From Pseudoips prasinana (lineage: Eukaryota > Arthropoda > Insecta > Lepidoptera > Nolidae), in NCBI GenBank assembly GCA_951640165.1, contig OX621253.1, forward strand, positions 33,301,969-33,365,968: 64,000 bases of DNA, given 5' to 3'. This document shows, in pieces, positions 29,750-40,466 of this stretch; the stretch's first letter is position 1; each line of letters opens with the position of its first letter. Both the position numbers and the translations under genes were made by a program. The notes under the pieces are model-generated. The model had not been told where the DNA came from. It made no database searches and saw only the letters and a program-made list of their open reading frames with translations.

Positions 29750-32704
29750 CATAAATGCCAGATGATCAGACTAAGTAATGTGATAACTGTAGAAAAGCAA
29801 ATAATCACTTGTAGGCCACTCACAAAATCTAACTTAGGGAAGTTTAGTTCCAACCTAGAGACTAGTTTGTGCCATCTTTCATCTAACTCAAATAACCCTA
29901 ACGACATGTACAGTATATTGTTTAATTGCATTTGTAACGAATTTAATAAAGTTTGTAAAATAAAAAACATTAAAGTTGACAATAAAAATATAAAATTTAC
30001 TAATTGGGCAACTCAAGGCATTAGACGGAGTAGAGATGTCATATATGAGTTGTATGACAGAAGATCCTATACATCTGATGTCAATTTTAAAAATTATGTT
30101 TGTAACTATTCAAAAATTTTCAAAAAAGTTTGCATTCAAGCTAAATGTTTGTATATAAGCAGAAAAATAAAAAACTCCGATAATAAGATAAAATCAGCTT
30201 GGCAAATAATAAATACTGAAACGGGTAAAAGAAGATTGAGAGACCAAACAGTGGAACTAAAAATTTATGACGAACTTGTTTCAGACAAACTCACCGTTGC
30301 CAACATTTTTGCCGAGTTTTTTTCAAATATGCCTCTAGTTACTACTAAGTGCCTCCCGTCGTCACCGGATGTGGCTGAAATCTTTTTAAAACAATCTATT
30401 AAACCAATTGTGCCCAAATTCAGTTTTCGATTTGTTACAAATGCTGATATTTTAAAAGCTTTTGAGAGCATTAAAAAAAAGGGCACAGAGGATTTATGGG
30501 GACTGTCTGTAATGGCAATTGAATCAGTTATACAAAACATTGCTTCCATCCTTGCAAACATCTTCAATAGCTGTGTAAGTGATGGCGTATTTCCAGACCT
30601 TATGAAAATCAGTAAGGTAGTACCTGTTTTCAAATCAGGTTGTTCAAATAATGCCACAAATTATCGACCCATCTCTGTACTGCCAGCGTTAAGTAAAATA
30701 TTTGAAAAGCTCATGCTCAGCCAGATGTTGTCGCACTTTAACATGAATGGGATATTGCATGACAAGCAGTTTGGGTTAACAAGGGGCCGTTCTACTCAGG
30801 ATGCGGGGTGTACACTAATAAAGTCTATATTGGAGGCATGGGAGGGGTCGCAGGATGCGCTGGGAGTTTTCTGCGATCTCTCTAAGGCTTTCGATTGCGT
30901 AGACCACCATACGCTCATTGTGAAACTAAAATACTATGGAATTTCTGGCACATCTCTTGATCTTGTGATGTCCTATTTATCAGGTCGAGAACAACTGGTT
31001 TCAATAGACGGGGTAAATTCAACACGACATTCTGTCAAAATGGGGGTGCCCCAAGGATCGATTTTGGGTCCATTTTTATTTCTAGTTTATATCAATGATC
31101 TCCCATATCTAGTAGAGAAAGTATCAGACATAATTCTATTTGCTGATGATACGTCACTCATATTTAAAGTGAGTAGGAAAGATAAGGATCTTATAGAACC
31201 TAATAAAACTCTCAGCCTCATTTCAAATTGGTTTTCAGCAAATAATCTTCTTTTGAATGCAGGACTCATATTAAACCAACGGTTGCACTTAACGAGGAAG
31301 TTTTAGATTTAGTTCCTTCGACCGTATTTTTGGGAATAACACTGGACTCAAAATTACAATGGGGTCCTCATATTGAAAAATATCTGCCAAATTAAGTTCA
31401 GCTTCATATCAGACAATTGTCAGACAAACCAACTGCTAGACTAGTATATTTTGCTTATTTCCATAGCATTATGTCCTATGGTATTCTGCTGTGGGGCTCA
31501 GCAGCTGACATAAGTGCTATTTTCGTATTACAAAAAAGGGCAGTCCGGGCTATTTATAATCTAGGCAGTCGCGAGTCTCTACGAAGCGTTTTTAAAGAGG
31601 TAAATATACTTACTGTTCCATCTGAATACATATATCAGAATATAATGTTTGTGCGGAAAAATTTAGATAAATATAAAAAACGGAGTGACTTGCACAATGT
31701 CAATACAAGAAATAAGGACAAACTAGCTATACCAGCCTTTAGAGTTAGCAAAACTAAAAATTCATTCATGGGAAATTGTATTAGGTTTTATAACAAGCTC
31801 CCTATTCATATAACTAAACTACCTGATAATAAGTTTAAGTCACACATTAAACGTGAACTTATGGCTAAGGGTTACTACACTACTAAGGATTACATTGACG
31901 ATAAAGACATTTGGCGGTCGGCATCTACCTGCACATAGTCCGCTGGAGATCTTATAGCCATATAGACATGAGTAATCTTTTATGTTACATGAACTATCTG
32001 TAATAAAACTATCTATTATTTAAATATTCTACGAACTTCAGAACTGTTGGTTGTGTCTTAAAATGATTAATGTTACTTTTATTTTGACGTTTTTATTTTC
32101 TCTTTATAATATATTAAACCTAAAATAAATAATTAATCAGACAACCGATCGAGCATATATTGTGTTTGCCTGCTAAATAATTACAGTAAGTGGACCAAAT
32201 CTCGTGTATATGCCCCATTGAGCATGTTTCGCCGGAGCGTCTCAACTGGGCCGTGTTGAAACCGGTAGTAGAGACACCCGCTGAGTTTGTTTCGCTGGGT
32301 CTTCTTAGTTGGGGCGCATTGGATCCGGTGGTAGCAATAAAGCGCGACCGTCGTTATTAACATAAGGTCCGTCATAATAATATCACCTTAATATAGACAG
32401 AACCATTGCCAATATGTATTACAAATATTAGACTTAAACTAGATAATTAGACTTAAACTAGATCATTAAACTTAAACATAATCTCTTGACAATAACTTGA
32501 TAGGAGCTAGCTAAATGTCATTGCTGTTATAAAATAAATTTTATTAATGTTTTAATACTATCAATACAATGTGTACCTAAATATCTAAGTTACAAGAAAT
32601 AATAATGTATACAACTATAATACTACAAACATGTTCTGACTATTTACAAGCGCTTTTTTAAAGTCTACGTGAATTAAACCTTTTTTATTTATTTATTTAT
32701 TTAA
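29750..32704 (+). mobile_element. LINE-T, longest non-LTR retrotransposon copy
   Basis: Includes the reverse-transcriptase pseudogene (29762-31938) and a long 3' UTR. The UTR ends in ACCTTAATATAGACAGAACC, ACAAACATGTTCTGACTATT, TACAAGCGCTTTTTTAAAG and a (TTTA)n tail. The endonuclease domain expected upstream is absent, because the copy starts just after it. Tails of this LINE occur at least ten more times in the window, so it has been a prolific family here. A 5'-truncated coding copy is at 54.72-55.95 kb. Confidence 0.85.
29762..31938 (+). pseudogene. LINE reverse transcriptase, frameshifted
   Basis: The first frame (29762-31306) has the reverse-transcriptase blocks in order. KVVPVFKSG...NYRPISVLP comes at about residues 282-305 and QFGLTRGRSTQ near 337. 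FCDLSKAFDCVDHHTL follows with catalytic Asp372, then GVPQGSILGPFLFLVYINDL near 428. Last is ILFADDTSLIF with Asp462 and Asp463. All three catalytic aspartates are kept. Coding continues in other frames: THIKPTVALNEEVLDLVPST then FLGITLDSKLQWGPHIEK, and finally 31417-31938 with YGILLWGSAADISAIFVLQK and a stop. A deletion near 31263, and shifts near 31380 and 31410, separate the frames. The element is inactive. Confidence 0.9.
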
Positions 32705-32705
32705 A

Positions 32706-33138
32706 ATCTCGTGTATCCCGTGTTGAAACCGGTAGTAGAGACCCCCGCTGAGTTTGTTTCGCTTGGTCTTCTCAGTTGGGGCGAATTGGATGCGGTGGTA
32801 GCATTAAAGCGCGACCGTCGTTATAAACACAAGGTCCGCCACAGTAATAACATTTAATTCGTACCTTAATATAGACAGAACCATTCAGACAATATGTAGT
32901 AAAAATATAGCTAACATTTAAAATTTTGATAACTAAACCGACACATGATCCTTCACAATAACTTAATTTAAGTTAGTTAAATATCGTTACTGTTATAAAA
33001 TAAATCTTATTGTAAATTATTTCCTACAATATCTATATGTACCTAGAAATAATTATAAATTAATTATATATTACTACGAACATGTTCTGACTATTTACAA
33101 GCGCTTTTTTAAAGTCTACGTGAATAAAAACCTTTTTA
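32706..33138 (+). mobile_element. second LINE-T tail in tandem
   Basis: Begins ATCTCGTGTATCCCGTGTTG directly after the (TTTA)n of the first copy. It repeats GTAGTAGAGACCCCCGCTGA, TTAAAGCGCGACCGTCGTTA and the terminal TTTACAAGCGCTTTTTTAAA. About 45 bases near its start are deleted relative to the first tail. It could be an independent insertion next to the first or a product of unequal exchange. Confidence 0.85.
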
Positions 33139-33372
33139 TAATGAGGCAGATAGGTATATAAATTGTTTTAGTTTACACACATCTGAGTTAAAAAAATACG
33201 TGATCAATGTATTTTTTTTATTTTTTCTATAGGGCGTGGTTACACTACTAAAGATTTGTTCAGCCGCCTAGTGCTTCTCTAACACGGCTTAACGACTTTT
33301 GTCTAGTAACTGAAGGGCACGGAGGCACTTAGGTTATAACCACTGTTGTGGTTAGTTATCATCATTGATTTA
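33139..33372. other. unassigned DNA
   Basis: No recognised element; it contains the short GC-richer patch CTGAAGGGCACGGAGGCACT. Confidence 0.35.
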
Positions 33373-33627
33373 ATGACGGTCACCAAAGCCTAGTTGGTAG
33401 TGATCCTGCCTAAGAAGCTGGTGGTCCTGGGTTCGAATCCCGGTAAGTGCAAATATTTGTGTGATGAGCACCAATATTTGTTTTTGAGTCATGGATGTTT
33501 TCTATGTATTTAAGTATTTATCTATCTATATAAGTATGTATATCGTCGCCTAGTACCCATAGTACAAGCTTTGCTTAGTTTGGGGCTAGGATGATCTGTG
33601 TGTCATTGTCGCTACATATTATTATTC
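33373..33627 (+). mobile_element. SINE-B, complete
   Basis: GACGGTCACCAAAGCCTAGT, B box GGTTCGAATCC, GAGTCATGGATGTTTTC and an ATTATTATTC end. Few differences from the 3.6- and 46.2-kb copies. Confidence 0.85.
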
Positions 33628-33648
33628 ACAGATCTAATTACTTGTTAT

Positions 33649-33985
33649 GACCGATCTGTTGTTCAAGTGGTTAGTGACCCTGACTGCTAAGCCAGAGGTC
33701 GTGGGTTCGCACCCAGGACACATCTTGGTATGATAAACACGTTTATCTGTTGTGTCTGGAAGTAATGTATGTATATATTAAGAAATATATAAGTATGTTT
33801 ATCAGATATCAGGTTGCCATACAGGCTCTGCCTACTCTGAGATCAGAGGGCAGTGTGTAATTTGGCCCAAAATATTTATTATAATTATTATTAATTACAC
33901 ATAGCTTGCTTGTAATGCTACAATACACATTCTGACTATTCACAAGCTCTTTTTAAAGTATATATGCATAAAAACTGTTTTTATT
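33649..33985 (+). mobile_element. tRNA-derived SINE plus LINE-T tail scrap
   Basis: 33649-33895 has a tRNA-like head (TTCAAGTGGTTAGTGACC, B box GGTTCGCACCC), AGATATCAGGTTGCCATA and a TATTTATTATAATTATTATT end. 33900-33985 is a decayed LINE-T tail (ATTCTGACTATTCACAAGCT, AAAACTGTTTTTATTTATT). Confidence 0.7.
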
Positions 33986-34085
33986 TATTTGAAAGACTTA
34001 CTTATGTATTTAATCAGGCTAGATTAAATCAGTTACTGAACGGTGAGATCAAGTGGCTATAAACGCCTTATTTATATCCAGCCTT

Positions 34086-34452
34086 ATAATAATGTCATCC
34101 TAGCCGAATTTCGGCCACGGCGGCCAGTCTCAACAGAGATTAGCCATCTGCGCGGGACATATTATAGTGCTCAAGTGTGTGCGCAAACACAGGATCACTT
34201 TCTATTCCATCACTCTCATGATCCGATGGGACGCCTAGCGACACGACCGGAAAGAGGTCAGGCACAGGACCGACGGCTTTACGTGCTCTCCGAGGCACGG
34301 GGGTATAATACCGCCAACTCCAAGACTTCGGGCAGGTGCTGAGAAAATTTTCTATTTACAGAAAATCCCAAAATCACTTTTGGCCCGACCCGGGATTTGA
34401 ACCCAGGACCTCGTTCTTGGCGGGTGAACACGCTACCGCTAGACCAACGAGC
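34086..34452 (-). mobile_element. SINE-A, complete
   Basis: Nearly full length and close to the 7.37-kb copy. Head at the right (TTTGAACCCAGGACCTCG, CCGCTAGACCAACGAG), tail at the left (GCCGAATTTCGGCCACGGCG). The plus-strand frames at 34043-34342 and 34397-34588 are repeat sequence. Confidence 0.85.
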
Positions 34453-34719
34453 TCCTGCCTTATATATATTTGTTATATATAGGTACCATACCTACAAGGA
34501 GGTAGGTAAATGCTTAGAAACTGCTCGAGAACCCCCCATATTGCTCCCGTTACACGCGCTGTCGCAACATAACTTAGCGATGAAGTAACAAGTAATGTAG
34601 CCTCATGTAGCTGCTTTAATAAGTAATGTGTACAATTCATTAGAGGGTTCATTCCTACGAGTACGAGTAGGTATGTATACATTAACAGGTAGTCAGCAAC
34701 AAGTCATAATAAGTATTAC

Positions 34720-35235
34720 TACTACTGGCCGGCTAATCGTAACGGAGACTAGCCAAATAAGCATAAATTATTATTGTGCTCGAGCGCTAACACTTGTGCA
34801 CTTTCTATTCCTACACTCTCATAACCTGTAGAGACGGTAATCTGCCATATGGGAAAATGCCAAAATCTTTAAAGTGCTCTCCAAGAACGGACATCTACCA
34901 CACCCAGTCCTGGACCTAGTAGTTGGCATTCCAGACTCTGGGCTCTACTGGATGATTTGTTTTTAATTCTATCGAGATTGGAACCTTAGACCTTGTTATC
35001 CGTGGTTAAACAACGCTACCGTCTTCCTCAGATACTGGCAGCTGGCGATATCACAACTAAAGTAAAACCGATGGTACACTGTACTGTACCTGACTTCTCC
35101 TCTCTACGGTCTCGTCAGCTAACCGGGCACATGAATAGAGAGTACACCTGTATTTGCACACACATTTGTGCACTACAATATGTTCCGCACAGAGGACTAG
35201 TCCCTATGAAGAATAGCTGGCATGGTTGAAATACA
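34720..35235. mobile_element. two old SINE-A copies, head to head
   Basis: 34720-35035 reads as a diverged minus-strand SINE-A (GTGCACTTTCTATTCCTACA, CTGGACCTAGTAGTTGGCAT, AACGCTACCG). 35060-35235 reads as a diverged plus-strand body (TGACTTCTCCTCTCTACGGT, CATTTGTGCACTACAATATG). The unusual arrangement may reflect two insertions or an inversion. Confidence 0.5.
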
Positions 35236-35239
35236 ACCA

Positions 35240-35910
35240 GCAGGATTAATAATCTATGACGATTTGAAGCGATAACACAAATTACCTAAAACTCAGTACG
35301 AATTCATTTGTTTTAGTGAAAATTTAGTTAGGTACTTATTTATCAGCTAAAAAGTCGCACCAAACACTTGTACATTTTGTTCATGCTAGACATATGTATA
35401 AAACATAAATTATGATGATATTTATGAAGAGAAGTAAAACTTTTGGCAGCAGAATAAAATTATCTCTTTAACATTAAGATGGCTTTAAGATACACTATTG
35501 GCTGTTTTGCTGTTGTCATTAAGTTTACACCTTGACTATATTTCTAGTAGAGTAAAATTTAAAGTAACTTTCCTGTAAGACATGTAAAACATAGTTCCCA
35601 ATTTCACCGCTCTTCATCTTTACACTAATGCATACGTATGAAATACTTTGATTTAAATGAATTAAACTTCAGTTTAACGCAGTTTAAACTAAAAGAAATA
35701 AAAGGTTTTAAAACCCATGCGACTCTAACACAAAACAAACTCACTTAATCACGCGAAAAACGGAACAAAAGGGAAAAAAATATTCATTCATAGGACTATG
35801 AACTGACACTATGGCACCACTCATTAAAACGCACTCGTTGCAAATCACACCTTATCACTATCACTATAGAATACATAATTAAAAAGCATTGATATGTTTA
35901 ATATAGGCCT
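35240..35910. other. repeat-poor DNA upstream of a GC-rich block
   Basis: No recognised repeat and no long frame. It is included because it and the next 2 kb form the cleanest repeat-free stretch here, where host regulatory DNA would be likeliest. Confidence 0.4.
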
Positions 35911-35914
35911 CGGA

Positions 35915-36030
35915 GATAGCCGGCCGGCTTTTGGGCGGCGTGCGAGCGGGCCGGAGGGCGGGCGGCGACTGGCGTAGGGCGGGCGCCCCGCTACTATATA
36001 GGTTAACGATCACGGCTCCTTACAGCTAAG
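35915..36030 (+). promoter_or_regulatory. GC-rich block with TATA, candidate promoter
   Basis: About 80 bases (35917-35992) are far more GC-rich than anything nearby, with several GGGCGG-type boxes (GGGCGGCG, GGGCGGGCGGCG, GGGCGGGCGCC). They are followed by CTACTATATAGG at 35991-36002, a TATA-like sequence. A start about 30 bases later would fall in GGCTCCTTACAGCTAAGCG. The order GC boxes, TATA, start fits a plus-strand RNA polymerase II promoter. No coding frame or clear splice donor follows within the window. It could instead be an eroded GC-rich repeat. Confidence 0.4.
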
Positions 36031-37337
36031 CGCGATTTGTGATTTTGAATTGAAGGTTAACTACTGGTCATTGGCCACCTTAGACATTAATATAGGAACC
36101 TAATTTTCATAGTAATTCGTGAAAACCGTGACGGAGAAACCTTAATTCGTACAGAACCCATCAAAACAACCCCTAGAAGAAAATATGTAGATTGTTTATC
36201 TACAACTTACCAACCAAATTATGCGGCATTTCTAAATTATACTTTAGCCGTAGTAAGCGACCTATTGGGTGACCTCAGGTGTCTGTTTCTTAAATTATTA
36301 AACTACTGGTTCACCACAAGTCTGGCATCTTCGAATTTAGAATAAGTATGCAGTATAAAATTAATTATTATTTATTAAACAACATTATTCAAAAAATAGA
36401 TTTTATGTTAAAGTATTAAAATTTTGTTATTATTAAAAGAACACAAAACAAGCTCATGTCGAATTATTTAAAAACAAAATATATTGGATACCACTGACCC
36501 GAAGAAATTCAATACTGACTGTATTGAATTTCTTTTTACTTCTTCTTTTATTTTTTCAGGCTCAAACGCAAGTGGCATCACAAAAATCAAAGAAATATAA
36601 TAGCGTTGAAAAACATTATCATAAAAATATATAAAATTTGAAGCCGTTGTCTGAAGGAACCGTTGTGAACCAAATTCTAAAGAATTTCTACTCTCTTTTA
36701 GCTGTAACTAACCATAATTAAGTATATGTGACAATACTCTATTCAAAATAAAATACATGAAATCAATCAATATTATTCTCAACGAAACAATAACCGGAGG
36801 TGAATTATTTACTGGTGCAGTTTTCAGTGCGCTGCTATTTACGGGTCACCTCAATATATCCGTACATTCCAGTCTGATCCAGCGAATATTTCAATTTCCA
36901 GTGAAATAGTACTGTTGAAAAACGAGAAATCTGAAACTGCGAAGTATTTCCGAGGTTCATTTTACATTTATTTGCATTACGGTTGAATGACTTCACCTGT
37001 GGCACAGTAGTTAAGGTACTGCGTGTACAGTTGCATCACCGAAATAGTATTAGTTCCAACTTCGAAAGTGCACAGAGCAGTGTGCGATGTCTTATTATTA
37101 TAGATATTTTTGTATGGTAAATTAACTTCTAACAAAAGTCGAGTGAGGAATTTTACTGAATAATCTAAACTAATACTAAACAGATAAAAGGTAATTGCTA
37201 TGTATGTTGATTTATTTGTTTTTAATGGATAATCTGCAACAGTACATAACCAAATTTGAACATTCATTCATATATAGCAAGCTACAGTATCATCGAAATG
37301 TGTATTTATTAAAAAATATATATTCATGCAAAAATAT
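36031..37337. other. repeat-poor DNA, small hairpin
   Basis: A perfect 13-bp hairpin (AGAAATTCAATAC) lies at 36503-36533. It is followed by a pyrimidine tract and TTTTTTCAG at about 36560, which resembles a splice acceptor; the frame after it closes within 14 codons. No gene is supported. Confidence 0.4.
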
Positions 37338-37410
37338 CAATAATGTAACCAACTCTTGGTTACATTATTGTCATCCATTAGCTCTGCCTACCCCGAAACA
37401 GGCGTGAGTC
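37338..37410. repeat. hairpin next to a LINE scrap
   Basis: CAATAATGTAACCAA at 37338-37352 pairs exactly with 37356-37370 across a 3-base loop. Then CTCTGCCTACCCCGAAACAG and GCGTGAGTC match the PTGKQA-stop-GCGTGAG end of the LINE at 3.12 kb. Confidence 0.6.
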
Positions 37411-38071
37411 TATACAACATGTAACGTAATAAACGCACACCCTCAAACACCCCAATTAGAATATTATGTTGTAATCATAATACATACACTGAATTTTTAA
37501 TTTAACATGTATATGCATTGTTATTTACTAAATTAGTTTCTTGGAATAATTTTTATTTTTCTTTATTTTGTATTGAATGATGGAATTTGTATGAATACAA
37601 ATAAAATTGCGATTTAAAAAGTCTTATTACTTTGACTTACGGTCTATTTCGATTTGTTTTCACTGTACAGGGTTAATGTGACAATAATTTCTGTAGTTTT
37701 AATTATTTTGCATTAAAAAATTACTTAAATTAAAAATGATATAAATCGATTCAGTAAACGATTCTGAACAAACTATTTTCAGGATATACGTTAATTAAGT
37801 TACATGTTGTATATATCAAATTCAATTATAATATATTTTTTTATTCAAACTAGCCAATACAATAAAGTAGGTACCTACTCATTCGTTATTCCATCTATCC
37901 GTGTGAAGTCAAGCAGGAGTTGTATACTTTTTTGTCACTGGAGGCTATGGGTGCATGCAATAATTTAATAGTTGTAAACACACAATTGATTATATCGTTT
38001 AGAATTAATCAAAAGCTAGCGTTACTAAAGTACACAACACTACATGGAAACATATTATACATACCTGGAAC
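37411..38071. other. unassigned AT-rich DNA
   Basis: No gene or repeat is recognised. Confidence 0.4.
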
Positions 38072-38379
38072 TTTCGGTGTATCTAGTAGATTCTGTCGTA
38101 AATCATATTTAAGAAGCGCTTAAGAACAGACTGTTAGTAGTTTTAATTTAGGCAATAAAGATAATTGTACAAAAAAAACGGAATTACAGATAGGTATTAC
38201 TTTTCTGCAGATTCAGTAATGCTTTACAACACATAGTACCTTAACATTTGTTGCATTACTGAATCTGCACAAAACTAATTCCTGTAAATCCTTTGTTGCT
38301 AAAATTAAAAATACTAATAGTCTGTTCCCAAGCGCTTCTTAAATATGATTTACGATAGCATCTACTAGATACACCGAAA
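38072..38379. mobile_element. long foldback (MITE-like) element
   Basis: Ends TTTCGGTGTATCTAGTAGAT at left and its inverse at right. Nearly the whole element is an inverted repeat: TCGTAAATCATATTTAAGAA, GCGCTT, GAACAGACT, TTTTAATTT, and an inner GATTCAGTAATG pairing with CATTACTGAATC. The arms are about 130 bases with scattered mismatches and small indels. It has no coding capacity. I see no certain target duplication, so the superfamily is open. The frame at 37920-38123 runs into it by chance. Confidence 0.8.
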
Positions 38380-38558
38380 CGTTTAGTCTACAGAAACTAA
38401 GACTATTCATTAAAATTATAGTGTCTCGCTGTAGCGTGGGCGATGGGAGAGACTAATTAGTGAAAATGATACACGATAATGGCTAAATAGCTTTGAACAA
38501 TGTACAGTTAACACACTCATAATGTTTGCTTTAGAGAACTAAACTGTGAATTAAAGCG
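38380..38558. other. unassigned DNA
   Basis: Nothing recognised between the foldback and the next LINE tail. Confidence 0.35.
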
Positions 38559-38901
38559 TTAGAGCATTAAAGCGCGACCGTCGTTTTAAACACAAGGTCC
38601 GTTATAATAATAAAACTGAATTCAAACCTTAATATAGACAGAACCATTCAGACAATATGTAGTAAAATATAAATTTCAATAATTAAACCTAAACATAATC
38701 TCTTTTACAATAACTTAATACAAGCTAGCTAAATATCACTACCATTATAAAATTAAATGTTTTAACATTCCGTGTACCTAAATATCTGTAATAAGTAACT
38801 AGAAATGATAACTGTATTACTACAAACATGTTCTGACTATTTACAAGCGCTTTTTTAAAGTCTACGTGAATAAAAACCTTTTTATTTTATTTTTATTTAT
38901 T
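38559..38901 (+). mobile_element. LINE-T tail, 5'-truncated
   Basis: GCATTAAAGCGCGACCGTCG, ACCTTAATATAGACAGAACC, TTTACAAGCGCTTTTTTAAA and a TTTTATTTTATTTTTATTT end. Confidence 0.85.
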
Positions 38902-38987
38902 TCATTACTGCAGCGGTTAAACATTTGTTTTCAGAAATCGTAATAAATACCAAGAGACCCCCAATTGGCTGAAAAATACTACAATTT

Positions 38988-39245
38988 CATCATCACCATC
39001 TTCTCAGCCGAATGACGTCCACTATTGGCAAAGGCCTCCCCAAAAGCTTTCACAAGCTGTGTCAACCATTTGGAGGGATATGCCATTATCACCACGCTTG
39101 ACAAACGGGTTGGCGATTTAGCGATGCGTACCCCTAGGGTACCAACGGAACTCTATAGCTATGCCCCCGCTGCCCATTTGTTCATCCGTCCATCCATCTG
39201 TTTATCAGCGGGCTATACCTCATGAACCGTTACAGTAGAATCGAC
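38988..39245 (-). mobile_element. RTE-like LINE end and adjoining repeat
   Basis: 38990-39075 reversed reads GGCCTTTGCCAATAGTGGAC, GTCATTCGGCTGAGAAGATG, the RTE-like end. CACGCTTGACAAACGGGTTG then recurs at 62.96 kb. The rest (CCATTTGTTCATCCGTCCAT) resembles 7.15-7.20 kb. Confidence 0.55.
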
Positions 39246-39481
39246 ATAAATTATAATAAAATAAAAAAATATATTTATTTATTTGATTAACCAACAATTG
39301 TTTACATTAATACTATTATTCGTTTCTGATGACAATATGCTTGTATAAATGTAACAATCTCTTACTGGTTAACACCACATGCAAAAATACAGTAAACAGA
39401 GAAAAATAAAACTTGTGTGTACTTATGTACACGCGTTAGAAGTTATACTTCTTAATATACAACTTGAACATAGTTATCAAT

Positions 39482-39656
39482 TTTTCATACCACCTAGAAC
39501 TAACGTCATGCTGTTATTTTTACGATGCGCGCGCACGATGCGCGCGCATCGTAAAAATTCACTCTCATACATTTTCATACCACCTAGAACTAACTTCAGG
39601 CTGTTAAATTTTTTGGTGTCGGTGTGCGCGCGCATCGTAAAAATTCACTCTCATCA
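39482..39656. repeat. two ~90-bp tandem units with GCGCGC palindrome
   Basis: CATACCACCTAGAACTAAC...GCTGTTA and CGTAAAAATTCACTCTCAT each occur twice. The first unit holds the palindrome TTTTTACGATGCGCGCG...CGCGCGCATCGTAAAAA (39517-39557); the second keeps only one half. The flank at about 39767 (GACGAGTCCGACTCGCACTA) is the reversed start of the AAAACCGGCC repeat. Confidence 0.75.
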
Positions 39657-39871
39657 TTTTTCTCCATCGCGCCAAAAGAAGTATAACTTTAAAAATAACA
39701 TGATAATAATTATGGGGCCCATGGAAACTACGTGGTCTTATTGACCTTAAATTTCGATTAAATTGACGAGTCCGACTCGCACTAGGCTTGTATTTATACT
39801 TCTATGTCATATCCCTAGAAATAATAAGTAATATCGTAAAACTTCCATTGTCTTATTATTTGGCTAACAAA

Positions 39872-40127
39872 ATAATAATATCCTGAGACATTATTTACAC
39901 ACGGCCATCTGATCCCAAACTAAGCAGCGCTTGTACTATAGAAACCAGATAACTGATATACTACATATATTACTTTTCTTTTGTAAACAAACTTACAAAG
40001 ATAATGACACCCAGACTCAGGACAAACAGACATGTTCATGCACACAAATATCTGTCCTGGGTGGGAATCGAACCCACGACCTGCGGCGTGAAAAGCAACC
40101 ATTTGCCAACCACGCTAACAGGCCCGT
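39872..40127 (-). mobile_element. SINE-C, complete
   Basis: The minus strand has a tRNA-like head (GGGCCTGTTAGCGTGGTTGG, B box GGTTCGATTCCC) and GACAGATATTTGTGTGCATG. The 3' module is TATCAGTTATCTGGTTTCTA then TTTGGGATCAGATGGCCGTG, with a TATTATTATTTTG end. It is the reference copy for the split SINEs at 6.2 and 19.9 kb. Confidence 0.85.
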
Positions 40128-40466
40128 CGGATGTAAGTCGGGTTTAATTTATTTAGTCACTAAGGCTAAAGCAAAGGCCCTGTTTAATTCCAAGTTGAGA
40201 TTAACACCAAACAAAGCCACAATAGACAATGAAGTCGATAAGAAAAACTTATCAGACGGTATTATAGTGGAAGCAAATCTTTCTGAAACTTTCTCCAAAT
40301 ATAACAAGTACAGTACGTGATGTCTGGGCAAACAGAACTTCATACTAAGGGCTTCAGTTAGATCTCGTAAAGCCAAATATGAAAACAATAAGAGTCAAAC
40401 GTATCATTGGATATGATTCGTTGCCGTTCTTATAAACAACTTTTATAATCAAGTAATACTTTTTTA
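40128..40466. other. unassigned DNA
   Basis: A frame reading LVTKAKAKALFNSKLRLTPN (about 40155-40320) is mildly protein-like, but I recognise no family and it is overlapped by an antisense frame. Not supported as a gene. Confidence 0.35.

Noticed and set aside
29645..32204. The 100-bp direct repeat as LTRs of an LTR retrotransposon
   Set aside because: The enclosed protein is a non-LTR reverse transcriptase, there are no TG...CA ends or primer-binding site, and the repeat is part of the 3' UTR in other copies.
36540..36610. Splice acceptor followed by an exon (TTTTTTCAGGCTCAAACG)
   Set aside because: The downstream frame stops after about 14 codons and no matching donor or second exon is visible; pyrimidine tracts with AG are common in AT-rich DNA.
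40149..40388. Overlapping sense and antisense frames (LVTKAKAKALFNSKLRLTPN and its antisense)
   Set aside because: Mild protein-like composition only; no known motif, no splice or start context, and both strands are equally open.
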